Part shown: positions 22,226 to 31,867 of the stretch, piece by piece | How positions within the stretch are numbered: the first letter of the stretch is position 1 | How the letters are laid out: each line of letters opens with the position of its first letter | NCBI GenBank assembly: GCA_916048095.2 | Contig: OU696582.1 | Coordinates: 6,964,770 to 7,028,769 of the forward strand | DNA from: Sacculina carcini | Lineage: Eukaryota; Arthropoda; Thecostraca; Sacculinidae | Length of the DNA: 64,000 nt | Direction of reading: 5' to 3' | Notes under the pieces: generated by a model | Database searches by the model: none | Seen by the model: the letters and a program-made list of their open reading frames with translations, nothing else | What the model was told of the DNA's origin: nothing | Translations under genes and position numbers: made by a program

Positions 22226-23250
22226 TAGGGCTGTCAAAAGTTAATATGGTTACTTTTTCATAAGATACCTAAAACTGCATGAAAAAGTTGCGTAGGATAA
22301 TTATTAATAAAGTTATTAGGTTACCAAAAGTTACTTTTTCATCGTTAGGCTACTTTTTTGCTTTTAGTCTGCTTTTCGTCGTCAGGTGACCTTTTGTTAT
22401 TTTTCTTGTTATTAGGTCACTTTACCACGGAGTTTGGTAATTTTTGCAGACAAAAGGCACAACCACGATATAAGTCAGGATCAAATAGGAAAAGAGATGG
22501 AATATCAAGTCTAGAGATCAAGAAATTTCCAAATTTCGGCAGTTAAAATTTAGCACTTGTTCTCTACTTCATACTCTGTGCTACTCACTATTTTACATGT
22601 TTATGGTACGCATGATATTGCTCTTCCATTTCAGGGGAATGCGCACGAACCAGATAGTACCACACTTTTGGAGCTTAGGTTAGTACGAGGTATGATCTCT
22701 CTATACCCGATACTGCACAATAACACTTGCCAATGCCAGTTGAATTGGACAGCAAATAGTGCGTGATTTTTAGGACGTGAGATAATTTTCCCAAGTTCGA
22801 GCTCAGGCGACGAAACAGGGTCCCGTATCATAAGACTGTGAGGACAGGGTGTTCACTTGAGGACGGGGACATTAACAAATGCAGTTGTTACACCCACACA
22901 AGCATACATACTGGCACACTAGTGCATATGCATAAGAAAAAATTGTATCAACCAATGTTTTCTCATCTTTGTATTAACTTTCAATTTCTTACTCACTTTT
23001 TGATGGTTATGCTACTTTTTGACGATGTTAGGTCAGTTTTTATTGGATTGTTGGATTTTTATAAAATTGAACCAAAGCGGAAAGATGGTGAGATAGAAGG
23101 TAGAAGTACTGGAGTATTTTATTCTTGCGGAAGTGCATGAAGAATTTTTTTGTGGACAGAATATGCTATTTTGTGGTAAATCTTTAGGTTACTGTTTCTC
23201 GAAACTAAAGTTACTTTTTCTAATATTTAGGTTACTTTTTTGACAGCCCA
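22226..23250 (+). mobile_element. hAT-like non-autonomous element, complete copy
   Basis: Ends TAGGGCTGTCAAAAGTTAA and TTACTTTTTTGACAGCCCA are inverted repeats. Flanks GTGATCAG (22218-22225) and GTGATAAG (23251-23258) form an 8-bp TSD with one mismatch. GTTACTTTTTC motifs recur near the left end. It is 1025 bp with no transposase. A 69-codon frame at 22557-22766 has no recognisable motif. Confidence 0.75.
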
Positions 23251-23261
23251 GTGATAAGCAG

Positions 23262-23586
23262 TTGCTTGTTCATATATCCTCCTCGTGCATGTTCTCCAAC
23301 TGTGTTCTATTAATCTTTCGTGTGAATTACGAGATTATGAAATATTCGTTCTGTTTTTTGTATGTATCAAGTGAACATAGTGTATTGTTCAGTAAGTATT
23401 TGGTATTCTTTAAATTATTCTGTATTGTTTCAAGTATTCTGTATTGTTTCAAGTATTCTGTATTTCGAATTATTCCTGATAACTTCTTCGGTGATGCGTG
23501 CTATATAGCAGAGTATAGCGCTTACTATGCTTCTCCGGTGCGCCATAATTCGGAAAAAAAAACAATAAAATAAATATTACCAAAAA
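23262..23586. other. Non-genic stretch
   Basis: AT-rich, with three short GTATTGTTTCAAGTATTCT repeats near 23420-23465. Nothing else recognised. Confidence 0.4.
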
Positions 23587-23612
23587 TACGGTAAATGGAT
23601 TTTTCAACTCAC

Positions 23613-23785
23613 CTTGTTGAATGTTTGGCTCACGCAGTGATGTTGTATGTTGTTGGGCGTGTGGTCGACGTGTGAAGGTACTGCGCACACTGTCTGTGTG
23701 TGCTCGCACAGTCCTGCAGCGTGCCAGCATCACGTGTTTTGCAAATTCGTTGCTTGCCACGTCAACAGACTTGCAGGTGCATCGT
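23613..23785 (-). other. Possible exon with donor GTGAGT
   Basis: Minus-strand frame contains VDVASNEFAKHVMLARC and runs to CAACAAG|GTGAGT (donor at 23607-23612) in phase 1. It resembles the disrupted copy at 21142-21360. No acceptor could be fixed and no family is recognised. Confidence 0.35.
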
Positions 23786-24289
23786 GCGGCATAGAACCTC
23801 ACGAAGTACACCCATACCGTGACGTTGCTCCCTCCTCTATGTATTTGGTACTAGAGGCAATCTGGCACTGTGCCTTTTTGCTTGGAGCTCGAGAACAACG
23901 TCTGATAGTCTAGTAAAATGTCTGAAATCCAACCGAATTTGAAATTCAGCCGTTGTTTTCAGTACAGAATGGTGCTAATTCAACGCTAAGATAAACAACT
24001 AGCTCTGTGTTTCAGCGCCAATTCATGCATTTTACCATGCTGAGTCATGTGCTACACTCATCTAGATGGTAGAAAGAGGGATTAAAGGCCTTAAATTACA
24101 GCTGCTAGGCGGAAAGAAGTCGGAGCTTATGAGCACACAGGCGTGCCCAGTGCAGCTCGCTGCCACCGCAGAACCGACCCTCTCCACGCTATGGCGCCAC
24201 AAGGACGAAAGACGTATTTGAGAGGGCCACCTCCCCCGAGCACAACACGACTGATATCTGGTACCATTTACTGCTGGGCGGACATGGGC

Positions 24290-24335
24290 TGCATGATTAT
24301 ATAATTCGCCCAAAAAATCTCCTCCGCCGGGATTC
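24290..24335 (-). ncRNA. tRNA-derived fragment (B box only)
   Basis: The reverse complement contains GGTTCGAATCCCGG, a pol III B box, after GTCCGTG. No A box lies at tRNA distance because a (GA)n run abuts it. A SINE or tRNA remnant. Confidence 0.45.
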
Positions 24336-24520
24336 GAACCACGGACATCCCACTTGTAAAGAGAGAGAGAGAGAAATGATACAACCAGCACAGATCATGG
24401 AAGATATTCCTACTTCTGGTCTTTCCTTAATGCAAGCCCATCCCGGCGGCGGTGTCCCATCTCATTACACTGGATCAGCTGGGCCTCGTTCAACAGGAGT
24501 GTGTGTGTTTGGTGCGACAG

Positions 24521-24621
24521 GTGTGTCCTGGGTGGACATGCATCTGTTGGCCAACCGTGTCATGCTGCAAGGTCTCAAAGACGCTGGCATTCTGCAAGGA
24601 AGCCTGTACGACATGATGCAG
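24521..24621 (+). CDS. PEPD: Prolidase (Xaa-Pro dipeptidase) internal exon
   Basis: A 101-bp exon between acceptor TTTGGTGCGACAG and donor CAG|GTACCA. It encodes 33 full codons plus a split first codon and includes WVDMHLLANR, QGLKDAGILQG and DMMQ. This matches the conserved prolidase segment with the MH..A.R..L pattern that lies just before the FMPHGLGH metal-ligand region in known prolidases. Prolidase is a cytosolic metallopeptidase that splits X-Pro dipeptides. No neighbouring prolidase exon was recognised within the window. Either the introns are very long and transposon-filled, or this exon was duplicated or captured alone. The sequence is uncorrupted, which favours a functional exon. 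Confidence 0.75.
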
Positions 24622-24699
24622 GTACCAAAATCTATGAGTGTGCGTAATTATGCAAGCCACTTGTGTCTCTCACTTGGGAAAATGTAAACAACAGTTTTC

Positions 24700-24950
24700 C
24701 ATCGAGAAGCAGTGAAATTCCTAACAGTTTCAGCCATGCATTCAATTCAGTGCAAGGTCAATGCAATTAATCAATCGATCGCTCGATCAATCTATCAATC
24801 TAATCACCACAAGATACTGATGGATTACTATGACTATTGGTGCTTTAAGCATGCACGGCAAATCGTTAAGACTATATATCACTCTACCTGCGGTGAGCTC
24901 ATCTACAGCGCTAACTGCCGGTAGACACAAGCGGAGGTATTGATAAAAGA
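24700..24950. other. Non-genic stretch after the prolidase exon
   Basis: Contains an imperfect ATCAATCGATCGCTCGATCAATC simple run. Otherwise featureless. Would be intron if the PEPD exon is expressed. Confidence 0.4.
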
Positions 24951-24954
24951 ACCC

Positions 24955-25030
24955 GTACCAGGATTCGAACCGCGAGAATCTTTGGCACGAGAGTTCAATG
25001 CCTGAGCCACTGAACTACTCGGTGGCTACA
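24955..25030 (-). ncRNA. tRNA-derived SINE head
   Basis: The reverse complement contains an A box TAGTTCAGTGGC and a B box GGTTCGAATCC at tRNA-like spacing. The acceptor and T stems do not pair well, so a functional tRNA is unlikely. More likely the promoter-bearing head of a SINE. Confidence 0.55.
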
Positions 25031-25109
25031 CTTATACGACTTATCATCGAACCAATTAAACTTGAGCAATTCATCGTCTCGTTTTTATCGTGTTACACTT
25101 CCGTATCCG

Positions 25110-25262
25110 CTGTGTGTGTGTGTGTCCGTCTGTTTGTGTTTGTGTGTGTGTGTGTGTGTCCGTCTGTTTGTGTTTGTGTGTGTGCTAGTCTATTTGTGTG
25201 TGTGTGTGTGTGTTTGTGTTTGTGTGTGTGTGTGTGTGTTTTCGCCTGTTTGTGTGTATGTG
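25110..25262. repeat. (TG)n-rich compound microsatellite
   Basis: TG runs broken by TCCGTCTGTTTGTGTT units. Abuts the 3' end of LINE A. Confidence 0.9.
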
Positions 25263-25314
25263 TGTACTCACTAGTTGTACTCACTAGTTGTTGTGTACAG
25301 GAGATGAGCAAGGC

Positions 25315-25701
25315 TCAGACTGTCCTGTCTCCAAACCCACTATTGTCTAATCTACGCTTAAATTGTCCAATACTACTTGATTCCACTACATACTTTTTAA
25401 GACTATTCCAAACGTCGATACACCTATTTGGGAAACTATATTTCTTTATATCCCTAACTACTCTGGTCTGCCTAAGGCATTTATTGTGTCCCCTTCGATA
25501 GCTCTCACTCCAAACTACCCAACCTTTTTTATCCAGTTTGTCTTTGCCAATGCTATGCTTACAAACGTTCATTAAATCACCCCTTAATCTTCTCATCGCT
25601 AATGTAGGTAACCCAACTCTCTCTAGCCTCTCCTCATAAGTTAATGTCCTCAATTTTCCTACTAACTTGGTTGCTACTCGTTGTACTTTCTCTATTCTTG
25701 C
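25315..25701 (-). pseudogene. LINE A ORF2 C-terminal part
   Basis: Frame contains ERVGLPTLAMRRLRGDLMN, SIGKDKLDKK, RRGHNKCLR and CIDVWNSLK, the typical C-terminal region of CR1/L2 RT proteins (..LP.L..RR.RGD.. to ..WNSLP..). Ends with stop at 25315. It is continuous with the RT piece at 29983 apart from element D. Confidence 0.8.
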
Positions 25702-26129
25702 TGTGGTTGTGTGTGCGTGTGGGCAGTTAGTTGATTGATAGCGTGTACTGCGTGCACTGGTGGTTTGAGCGGCACTGGATCAAGTTGTCATTGTGCGCGG
25801 TGACGTAGTGTCACGTGACAGTAGTGTCGGCCGCTGATTGGCTGTTAAACATGAGACTAAGTGAGAGACAAATTGCGAGTAGGTGTGTGTGTGTGTGTGT
25901 GAGGTAGTTGCGTGGGGGAGTGGGCAGTGGCAGGAGAGAGCGGTGTGAACGGAGATTGGTGCGATAGATAGCTGACGTGTGAATTAGCCTGTGTTGCGTT
26001 GACAGTGTTTTGTGTACATTTAACCGTTATTGATTCATTCTTCATTGTATAGCCTCATCGCACATTAAATATAGCGGCATTGTGAAGTGTTTTTTCGACC
26101 GGCATGGAAAAATCAGCAATTGAACCACA
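25702..26129 (+). repeat. 5' LTR of element D
   Basis: 428 bp, TG..CA. Differs from the 3' LTR by about ten substitutions and a few repeat-length changes. The apparent gag ATG (26104) lies inside it, 26 bp before its end. No standard TGG-type primer site follows. Confidence 0.85.
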
Positions 26130-26640
26130 AGCTATTTCGGCTTCAAATTCAACAACACCAATGAACGCTGGTAGGCTTTCTACCGATATGATCAAACATT
26201 TCGACGGATCAGGAGATGTAATCGCCTGGCTTAAGAAAGTGGAGCTGGTTGCAAAACTGACTGGGTTGATTGATTTGGCCAGTTTTGTACCACTCTTCCT
26301 GCAGGGACCGGCGTTGGCGTTATATCTTGAGCTTTCTGATGAATCTCAAGCAGACTATGACATGATCAAGTCCAAGTTACGAGAGGCGTTTTCTGACAGC
26401 CCAGTGACCGCTTTCGACCGCTTCAAGACTGCTAAATGGCGTGGTGAACATGTGGATGTTTTTGCAAATGAGTTGCGGCGATTAGCGGGGTTAAGTGGTT
26501 GGACCGGAGATGGCCTAGAACTGGTCTGGTCAGCATCTGGCTCGAAATTGCACACGTAGAACATTCGATAATTTTCGATGTTATGCATGTGGTAAAATGG
26601 GTCATATTGCTGCAGCATGTGATCAGGGAAACGGCAACGG
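26104..26640 (+). pseudogene. gag: Element D gag with zinc knuckle, truncated
   Basis: From the ATG inside the LTR, 151 codons give a Gypsy capsid-like region (FDGSGDVIAWLKKVE, LQGPALALYLELS, LREAFSDSP) and stop at 26559. A CCHC knuckle, CYACGKMGHIAAAC, follows in another frame at about 26578-26620. Capsid C-terminal sequence between them appears deleted. Packages element RNA in intact relatives. Confidence 0.7.
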
Positions 26641-26706
26641 GGAGGCTATTGCGCCAGTAGCTTCCCCCAGAAATTAGAGTCGGCGATATTTTCTTCACTG
26701 CCTGTA

Positions 26707-28242
26707 GTGGACATAGTGTTGTCAGGAAGGAAAGTGAAGGCGTTGCTGGACACGGGGTGTTCAACCACTATTGTCTCAGAGAAACTTGTGTCAGAATGTG
26801 AAGATGATCCGCGACATGTGTTGACGGTTGATGGTCGTGAGATTCTTTGTAGAGGCTCGTGCAATGTTGAAATTGTTGTGAGCGATATGAAAGTTTGTTC
26901 TCCGGGATATTGTTTTAGATTTTGATGTGATTTTAGGAATGAACTTGATGAGAGCTTTCAAATATGTGACTATAGGGAAAGATGGAGTCATATTTGGTCC
27001 TTTAGCCGACAGACAACATGTATCGCCTTGTGAGTATGCTGGGGCGGTTTGCGGAGACACAAGCGAAAAAAGTGACAAAATTTCAATGCCGACGGGACCA
27101 CTTCGCTGCCATATTAACGATACTGATTTTTCAGCGAGTTTCGACGGACAATCATGGGAAATTGAATGACATTTGAAGGGAGATGATCCTATCCTGACAA
27201 AATCGGCTGAGTTGTACAAAAGAACGGTTACTGACGATATTCAAGAAGATTTTCATACAGAGGTACGCAGATGGATTGACGATGGAATTTTAGTTCCATG
27301 TGACACAAATGAAGACACAGGCATTTTGCCATTGCTAGCAGTGAAACAGGCTACGAAAAGCAAGGTCCGACCGGTTATAGACTTCAGAGAGCTAAACAAA
27401 TTTGTCAGCTGTCATACCGGTGATGAGTTTATTGATGTGTGCTCGGAGAAGATCAGAAATTGGAGACGGGTCGGGGATAGTGCAGCACTTGTAGACTTGA
27501 AATCCGCTTACCTGCAGATTTGGGTATCTCGTCGACTGTGGAAATATCAAGTGGTAAAGTATAAGGGTGTTACTTATTTCCTGACGAGATTAGGATTTGG
27601 ATTGTGTTCCGCTCCCCGTATCATGACAAAAATTCTTCGCACTGTGTTGAATGAGAGTGAAAAAATAGGACACTCTACGGATTCATACATAGATGACGTC
27701 ATGGTTGATGTATCGAAAGTTTCTACTACTGAGGTTGTCAAACATCTTCAAAAATTCGGGCTTGATGCAAAGGCGCCCGTTCCGATCGATGGTGGAGCAG
27801 TGCTCGGACTAAAGGTTAGTCGGAACAACCACGGGGTACTTATGTTTGAACGAGGCAACCAGATATCTCCGATAGAAGACAACATTACAAAAAGGGACCT
27901 CTTCTCGGTGTGTGGTCAATTGGTTGGCCACTACCCTCTCGCAGGCTGGCTACGAATTGCCTGTAGCTTTATGAAACGACGAACGGAAATACCGATTGGG
28001 ACGAGGTTATTAGTGAAGATGTGAGGAGAATGGCCAAAGAAGTAGTGGAGAGAGTGTTGCGAGACGATCCTGTGAAGGGTAGATGGAGTGTTCCGAAAAC
28101 GAAAGATGGCATTGTTAGGTGTGATTCTAGCAATATAGCCATGGGCGCAGTAGTATAAATCGGAGGTGTAGTTGCAGAGGACGCAGCGTGGCAGCGGAAA
28201 AAGAATGATTTTCACCACATTAACGTAGCCGAGCTGGAGGCT
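26707..28242 (+). pseudogene. pol: Element D protease and reverse transcriptase
   Basis: Protease active site LLDTGCS near 26746. Frame changes at about 26926, with a stop at 27167-27169, then an 283-codon frame carries RT: RPVIDFRELNK, DLKSAYLQIW (motif A) and SYIDDVMVD (motif C). Another frameshift at about 28022 and a TAA near 28156 interrupt the start of RNase H (RCDSSNIAMGAVV). Inactive. Confidence 0.8.
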
Positions 28243-29529
28243 GTGTCTAGGAGTGTGAATCTAGCGCTCAAGTGGGATCTGAAGAATCTGGAGATTCGCA
28301 CTGATTCGGCTACGGTTGTTGGATGGGTCAGTTCGGTGTTGACAAGTGAAAGACGAGTGAGAACGAAAGGAGCCGCCGATGTTTTGGTGAAAAGGAGACT
28401 CGGTGTGCTGAAGGATTTGGTCGATGAGATGAAATTGAACGTGAGAATATGCATAGTTCCAACTGATAAGAACAAGGCCGATGTTCTCACGAGAGTGAAC
28501 AAGGCATGGCTGAAGACGCCAGCCGATATATGCTGCATGAGTAAGGAAAGATTGAGAGAACTGCACAATCTTCACCATATAGGCGTTGATCGCACATGGT
28601 TTCATGCAAAGAAACTTGATCCGAGTGTATCGCGGAGGGAAGCCAATTGCATAGTGCGTACCTGCGAGCAGTGCCAACGTATAGACCCAGCGCCAGTGCG
28701 CCATGCATCAGGCTATTTGCATGTCACCGACGTATGGTCTATATTGGCAATCGACGTGACGCATTACAGATAGCGTAAATATTTGTCAATGGTAGACTGT
28801 GGCCCAGGACGATTTACGATTTGGCGTGAACTGAGAGTGGAAACTGCCGAAGAAGTCGCCAGGGCACTAGACCAGGTGTTTCGAGAGAGGGGTCCAGTGT
28901 TGGAAGTGTTAATGGACAACAGTACTGTCTTCAAGTCTGCGACAATACAGCAGATCATGCAGGAATGGAACGTATCCCGTTTTTTCCGTGCCGCAAATCG
29001 TCCCAGCGGAAATGGAATAGTGGAGAGAAACCACCGCACAATCAAGATAATTGCCGAGCGTGCTCAGATTACGCCCCTTATGGCGGTATTTTGGTAAAAT
29101 GTGTCACCAAGAAGTGGTCAGCAGACTTCTTCAGTGCCTCATCATGCTGTGCACAGCTATGAGTGGCGGTGTCCACAGCTTGATACAGAAATGGATTATT
29201 ACGAGCCTGAGTCAACTATAAAAGTTGGAGATGAAGTGTGGGTAAAACCTGCAGATGTCAGATGTACATCAAATTGGACCCCAGGCACTGTGACGAATTT
29301 TAACACACCGAACAATATATGTGTGGATGGTGTTGCGAGGTACATTCTGGATATCCGTCCGGTCAATCGGCAAGATGAAAGTGAGCATAGAGATACAGAG
29401 AGTGAAGCTGATGCGGTGGAAGTTCATCTAGAAGGGTCTGGAGATGAAGTAGCCGGAGAGCATACTGTGAGACGCTCGCAAAGACAGCGCCGACCGCCAG
29501 CGTGGATGGCTGATTATGAGGTGGAATGA
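28243..29529 (+). pseudogene. pol: Element D RNase H end, integrase and tail
   Basis: One frame with two internal stops. RNase H end IRTDSATVVGWV, HHCC finger (LHNLHHIGVDRTWFH with CEQC), integrase core LAIDVTHY (D), LMDNSTVF (D) and GNGIVERNHR (E), then a basic C-terminal tail ending in RRPPAWMADYEVE. Stops at 28771 and 29095 disable it. Confidence 0.8.
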
Positions 29530-29550
29530 TATAATGATTGATCTATAGAT

Positions 29551-29560
29551 CAAGGGGAGG
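29551..29560 (+). other. Polypurine tract of element D
   Basis: CAAGGGGAGG immediately before the 3' LTR start. Confidence 0.8.
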
Positions 29561-29982
29561 TGTGGTTGTGTGTGTGTGGGCAGTTAGTTGAGTGATAGCG
29601 TGTACTGCGTGCACTGGTGGTTTGAGCGGCACTGGATCAAGTTGTCATTGTGCGCGGTGACGTAGTGTCACGTGACAGTAGTGTCGCTCGCTGATTGGCT
29701 GTTAAACAAGAGACTAAGTGAGAGACAAATTGCGAGTAGGTGAGTGTGTGTGTGGGGCAGTTGCGTGGTAGAGTGGGCAGTGGCAGGAGAGAGCGATGTG
29801 AACGGGGATTGGTGCGATAGATAGCTGACGTGTGAATTAGCCTGTGTTGCGTTGACAGTGTTTTGTGTACATTTAACCGTTATTGATTCATTCTTCATTG
29901 TATAGCCTCATCGCACATTAAATATAGCGGCATTGTGAAGTGTTTTTTCGACCGGCATGGAAAAATCAGCAATTGAACCACA
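29561..29982 (+). repeat. 3' LTR of element D
   Basis: 422 bp, starts TGTGGTTGTG and ends GAACCACA, followed by the TSD copy CTTGC. Confidence 0.9.
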
Positions 29983-31649
29983 CTTGCTATATGATTTTTC
30001 TTGTGCGGGGCCCAAATTACTACAGCGTATTCCAATGGTGGCCTAATAATAATCATCGTCAATTTCCTTATCATCTCTTCATCCAAGTGATTAAATGAAG
30101 CTCTAACTTTCTTTATTGTTCTGAAGGCCGCATTCACTATTCTTGTAATATGCCTCTCCGGCGACAGTGTTTGATCAACTGTGACGCCCAAGTCAAGTCA
30201 AGTCAAGACGTTCAACGTTGACCGTATGTAGACTGTGATCGCCCAACGTATAACACATCGACGGTCTGCATTCACTTCTGCCAAACTTCATCACGTGACA
30301 CTTGCTAGCATTAAAAGCCATGCCCCATTTGTCATTCCATTCAGAAAGTGTGTGCAAGTCCTCCTGCAATTCCTCAGAGCTGGCTTGATTTGTGACTCTT
30401 TTTAACATCTTCATGTCATCCGCAAACATGTTGACATAACTTCCTATTCCTTTCGTCATTTGATTGATATAAACCAAGAACATTATCGGCCCGAGCACCG
30501 ATCCCTGTGGAACACCGCTCAAGACATCCCTCCATGCCGACTTCTCACCTTTCACAATCGTTCTCATCTTCCGTCCACTCAAATAGTCTCTCATCCATTC
30601 CAACTACTTTCCATGTATCCCTCCTTCATGCTCAATTTGAAACAATAACTTGGTGTGCGGGACTCTTTCAAACGCCTTTTTCAGATCAAGATATACGCAA
30701 TCTACCCAACCATCTCTCTCCTGAACCGCATCAATCACCCTCGAATAAAAACTCATCAAATTCGTGACGCACGACTTCCCGCTTCTAAACCCAAACTGTG
30801 CCTCATTCAAAATATCTTCCTCTTCCAGATACGAAACCCATCTATCTTTAATGATTGATTCAACCAATTTGCACAGGACACTTGTCAGCGAAACCGGTCG
30901 ATAATTCAACGGCTCCTCCCTATTTACTCCTTTATATATCGGGATAATGTGTGCCAATTTCCACTCTTGAGGAACAATTCCTTTTGTTAGACTACACTGT
31001 ACAATGTCATACACTGGAGTAAGCAGCTCATGTCTACATTCCTTTAGAACCACAGCGGCAATTTCATCTGGACCAACAGCTTTCCTGCTTGCCAGCATAC
31101 TGAGGCGTTTCTCAACTTCTCCAGGATCTAATTCAATACGGTCAATTCCCAACCTCGAGCTGACTATCGCCGGTGCTTCCTATACATTCTCAGTTACAAA
31201 AACTTCTTGGAACTTTCTATTCATCATTTCGCATATATCTCCCGCCTCCTCAAAAATGTCATCATTTTCTTTTAACCTATCTATAACTACCCTATTCATC
31301 AATTTTCTATTCAGAAACTTGTAAAACAATTTGGGCTCATATTTGCTCTTGTCTACAATCCTTTTCTCATATTCTCTCTCTTCCTGTCTTCTCACTTCAA
31401 CGTAAAAGTTGCGTGCTTTTTTATATTGCTCTCTAGTTTTACGCGTGTTTCTTCTTCGCATCCTCGTCCACGCTTTTTCCTTCAATGTTCGTGCCCTAGC
31501 ACATTTTTTATTAAACCATTCTTTCCCAACTGTATTATTTTCCTTATATTTGGGCACAAACCGCTCTACGCCTGTTTTGTAAAAATCTAGAAACATATTG
31601 TATTTTCCCTGCAAACTATCTGTTGCCAGTAAGTACTCCCAATCCATTG
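29983..31649 (-). pseudogene. LINE A reverse transcriptase part
   Basis: Three minus-strand frames. 31649-31180 encodes the EN-RT linker (WFNKKCARARTLKEKAW). 31152-30604 encodes the RT fingers (VGPDEIAAVVLKEC, YRPVSLTSVLCK, FGFRSGKSC, YLDLKKAFE). 30603-30193 has SGVPQGSVLGP and MFADDMKML, the catalytic FADD. TAG stops at about 31176 and 30601 and a CAAGT tandem duplication at 30188-30208 break the frame. A further piece at 30191-29988 reads ERHITRIVNAAFR. Clade CR1/L2 by motif. Confidence 0.85.
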
Positions 31650-31841
31650 TGTTGTGTATCGCATTTCTCACAAAACCAGCAACATACACAACGGAATATA
31701 TTTAAATCCTCAAATGAAACAAGCAAATAATGGAACGTAAGCAACGTGTTTCTCCCCAGTACACAATTGTCCCACACGCGCTGAAAGCGCTCAGTTTGTA
31801 ACGCTACTAGCTTATTATTACATTTAGCACACGCCACAACA
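31650..31841 (-). repeat. 3' LTR of element B
   Basis: 192 bp. In sense it is preceded by the polypurine tract GGTGGGGAGG (31842-31851). Matches the split 5' LTR. Confidence 0.9.
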
Positions 31842-31867
31842 CCTCCCCACCAATTGGAAGCAATAGA

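Larger units (their letters stand above)
25702..29982 (+). mobile_element. Gypsy element D, complete with LTRs, inside LINE A
   Basis: Both ends TGTGGTTGTG..ACCACA. The flanking 5-bp TSD is CTTGC (25697-25701 and 29983-29987). At 4281 bp it is short for a Gypsy element because gag is truncated. It lies antisense to LINE A. Frames are broken, so it is non-autonomous now. Its RT (LWKYQVV, TRLGFGL, YIDDVMVD) differs strongly from those of elements B, E and F. Confidence 0.9.

Noticed and set aside
24955-25030. Functional tRNA gene
   Set aside because: A and B boxes are present, but the acceptor and T arms do not pair properly. A SINE head is more likely.
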